The notes beneath the pieces were generated by a model that was not told the origin of the DNA, ran no database searches, and saw only the letters and a list, made by a program, of their open reading frames with translations. The translations under genes and the position numbers were made by a program. A stretch of 64,000 nt of DNA. It comes from Aldrovandia affinis. Taxonomy: Eukaryota; Chordata; Actinopteri; Notacanthiformes; Halosauridae. Positions 62,761-64,000 of the stretch are shown here, in pieces (positions within the stretch are counted from its first letter, which is position 1; each line of letters begins with the position of its first letter). The stretch spans positions 682,001 through 746,000 of the forward strand of contig JAINUG010000108.1 of NCBI GenBank assembly GCA_029706075.1, given 5' to 3'.

Positions 62761-63229
62761 TTAAATATGGATTAAGTTACAGGGCACGGTAGAACAACAT
62801 TTCAATTTAAATATGAATATGAATACAAATCGTGTGGTATCAACCCCTTTATATTCAACTCGAAAATGAACAATATGTCTATGACAATTATGGTAGAAAT
62901 ATAAACAACGTCGGATACGTTACAACTTTTTTAATAAATATAAAGATATAATAATTGTATCGATTTTCTTGTCTTAATATTATTAAAAGCAGCACATAGT
63001 TAAATGGTACATAGCACGTGCGATTAATTGAACATCAACATCTTTGATATTTTAAACTTTGTGAAACATGAACCCATGTTTTCTCTCTCTTTCCTTGAAT
63101 AGAACATAATTTAGCTGCAGTGAGGTAATGTACCTCAGTGTTGCTCCACATAGGAGGCGATTGGCGCGGAGGCTCTGTTCCGCGTTTTACTCGATCCTAG
63201 ATCCAGAGTTTTCTCTCCTCCGATTCAAG
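62761..63229. other. Distal promoter DNA of cited2
   Basis: AT-rich to about 63120, then CpG-richer towards the promoter. A palindromic CACGTG at 63015-63020 could serve as an E-box or hypoxia element. No gene seen. Confidence 0.4.
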
Positions 63230-63324
63230 GTTTGGCTCGCTCCGCCCCTGCATGATTGCATATCAGTACTAGCAGAAAGCGCGATGAGCACTTTTTTATT
63301 TTGGGGGCTGAGGTCGAAAGTATA
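63230..63324 (+). promoter_or_regulatory. cited2: cited2 core promoter region
   Basis: Contains a GC box (ctccgcccctg at about 63239-63249) and a TATA-like T/A run (cttttttatttt, 63291-63302), directly upstream of the inferred exon 1. The surrounding 63.15-63.30 kb is richer in CpG than the flanking DNA. The start site is inferred from spacing only. Confidence 0.5.
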
Positions 63325-63455
63325 TCAGCCTGTTGTTCGTTGTGCCCAGCGCTTGGTGATTTGGACAACACATTGTACGTTGTAACTGGAATCAACAACG
63401 TTACTTTCTATTTGGTGACAGTGGTGCGTCGCAGTCAGGAGATTCAGCAGAGGAG
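63325..63455 (+). other. cited2: cited2 non-coding exon 1 (5' UTR), left end approximate
   Basis: The right end is set by a good splice donor (aggag then gtaaag) whose GT is at 63456-63457. The left end is inferred from a TATA-like run at 63292-63302 and a tatatc at 63321 and could move by tens of bases. The segment shows no coding pattern matching CITED2, consistent with the mammalian gene in which the whole coding region sits in exon 2. Confidence 0.6.
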
Positions 63456-63850
63456 GTAAAGGTCTTGTAATTTAAGTTGTGTGCATGTGCAAAGTGAAAG
63501 CGTCCAAATTAGTTATATTAATGTATGAGGAAGTAGTGGCTCTGGCATGGAAAAGCAAAGGTTCTATGATATTTTACGAATGCATGATTTTGCCTCATAG
63601 CTTGGCATTACGCGTATTGGAGAAGAGCGTATCTGGCACTTGGTGTTTTTGGTGCATGTTGTTCGCTATTTAAACATGTTGATACAGTATTACACTTGAG
63701 AGGTAAACTGCAAAGTCCACTTTGAAACAACCTTTTTCAGGAATCGTTGCCACGCACAGCTGCCATCGTGGATCGGTTTTGTTGGGTTGGAGTTGGGTTT
63801 AGCGTGCATGCAAACTATTCAAATGTTGCTGTTTTATTCATTTGTTGTAG
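63456..63850 (+). other. cited2: cited2 intron 1 (about 395 bp)
   Basis: Bounded by gtaaag at the donor and by a T-rich tract ending tttgttgtag at the acceptor. An open frame over 63479-63673 lies inside the intron, has no recognisable protein signature and is not called. Confidence 0.75.
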
Positions 63851-63858
63851 ATAGGGGA

Positions 63859-64000
63859 ATGGCAGACCGCATGATGGCTATGAACCATGGACGATTCCCC
63901 GAAGCAGTAAATGGTCTTCACCATCACCACCCTGCGCGTAGGATGGGAATGGGTCAGTTTTCAAACCCACATCACCATCAGCAGCAGCAGCCGCAACCGC
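63859..64000 (+). CDS. cited2: CITED2, N-terminal 47 codons (runs off the window)
   Basis: The reading frame begins [20 protein letters not shown] and continues with [19 protein letters not shown] and a run of four glutamines. From memory this closely matches the start of vertebrate CITED2 (human begins [20 protein letters not shown]). CITED2 is a nuclear transcriptional co-regulator without its own DNA-binding domain. Its acidic C-terminal region binds the CH1/TAZ1 domain of CBP/p300 and competes with HIF-1alpha; that region lies beyond the window. The visible part is the conserved N-terminal segment with His runs (residues 21-24 and 38-40) and the start of the Q-rich stretch. The ATG has purine at -3 and G at +4. 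It lies 8 bases after a splice acceptor (tttgttgtag), matching the family layout of a non-coding exon 1 followed by one coding exon. The frame is intact. No other family member fits as well. Confidence 0.96.
   Translation, partial: MADRMMAMNHGRFPEAVNGLHHHHPARRMGMGQFSNPHHHQQQQPQP

Overview
The window is vertebrate nuclear DNA, almost certainly from a ray-finned (teleost) fish. It is AT-rich, rich in microsatellites, and carries the usual teleost mixture of Tc1/mariner elements, small hAT elements, a PIF/Harbinger element, a Penelope-like retroelement, and tRNA-derived SINEs whose tails resemble the 3' end of UnaL2-type LINEs. No bacterial-style gene organisation, CRISPR array, rRNA gene or functional tRNA gene was seen. 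I recognised no LTR retrovirus, Polinton or other capsid- or envelope-bearing element.

The one firmly recognised host gene lies at the right edge. It is the start of cited2 on the + strand, with a GC-box/TATA-like promoter region near 63.2-63.3 kb, a non-coding first exon ending at 63455, an intron of about 395 bp, and a coding exon starting at 63859 that runs off the window after 47 codons. The 1-2 kb upstream holds a GC-richer block (62.42-62.75 kb) with a cluster of hypoxia-response-like cores and a forkhead-like site. This fits the known hypoxia and FOXO control of mammalian CITED2, but it is an inference here.

The other 62 kb looks like the gene-poor 5' flank of cited2. From left to right: Tc1 fragments, a hAT MITE and SINEs (0-4.4 kb); a possible orphan first exon with a mitochondrial-presequence-like reading frame (4603-4664); a Tc1 copy with an internal 90-bp duplication (5.5-6.5 kb); Tc1 and hAT copies (7.5-14.8 kb); a composite repeat holding an MTUS1/2-like coding fragment (15.0-16.1 kb); a GC-richer single-copy-looking island (20.1-21.4 kb); a long DD38E Tc1-type transposon (21.9-23.3 kb); mostly unique AT-rich DNA (23.3-35.2 kb); an unclassified repeat present twice (35.3 and 38.8 kb) around a Penelope-like remnant (36.2-37.1 kb); a SINE, a Tc1 fragment and a Harbinger remnant (40.3-43.6 kb); unique DNA (43.6-50.3 kb); a Tc1 chimera (50.3-51.7 kb); and scattered SINEs up to the cited2 promoter.

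All transposase genes seen are broken or partial. The main biological interest is the probable cited2 regulatory landscape, the gene fragment caught between direct repeats, the possible orphan exon, and the clear target-site duplications that delimit several elements. All homology calls come from reading the sequence and from memory of the families; no database search was run.
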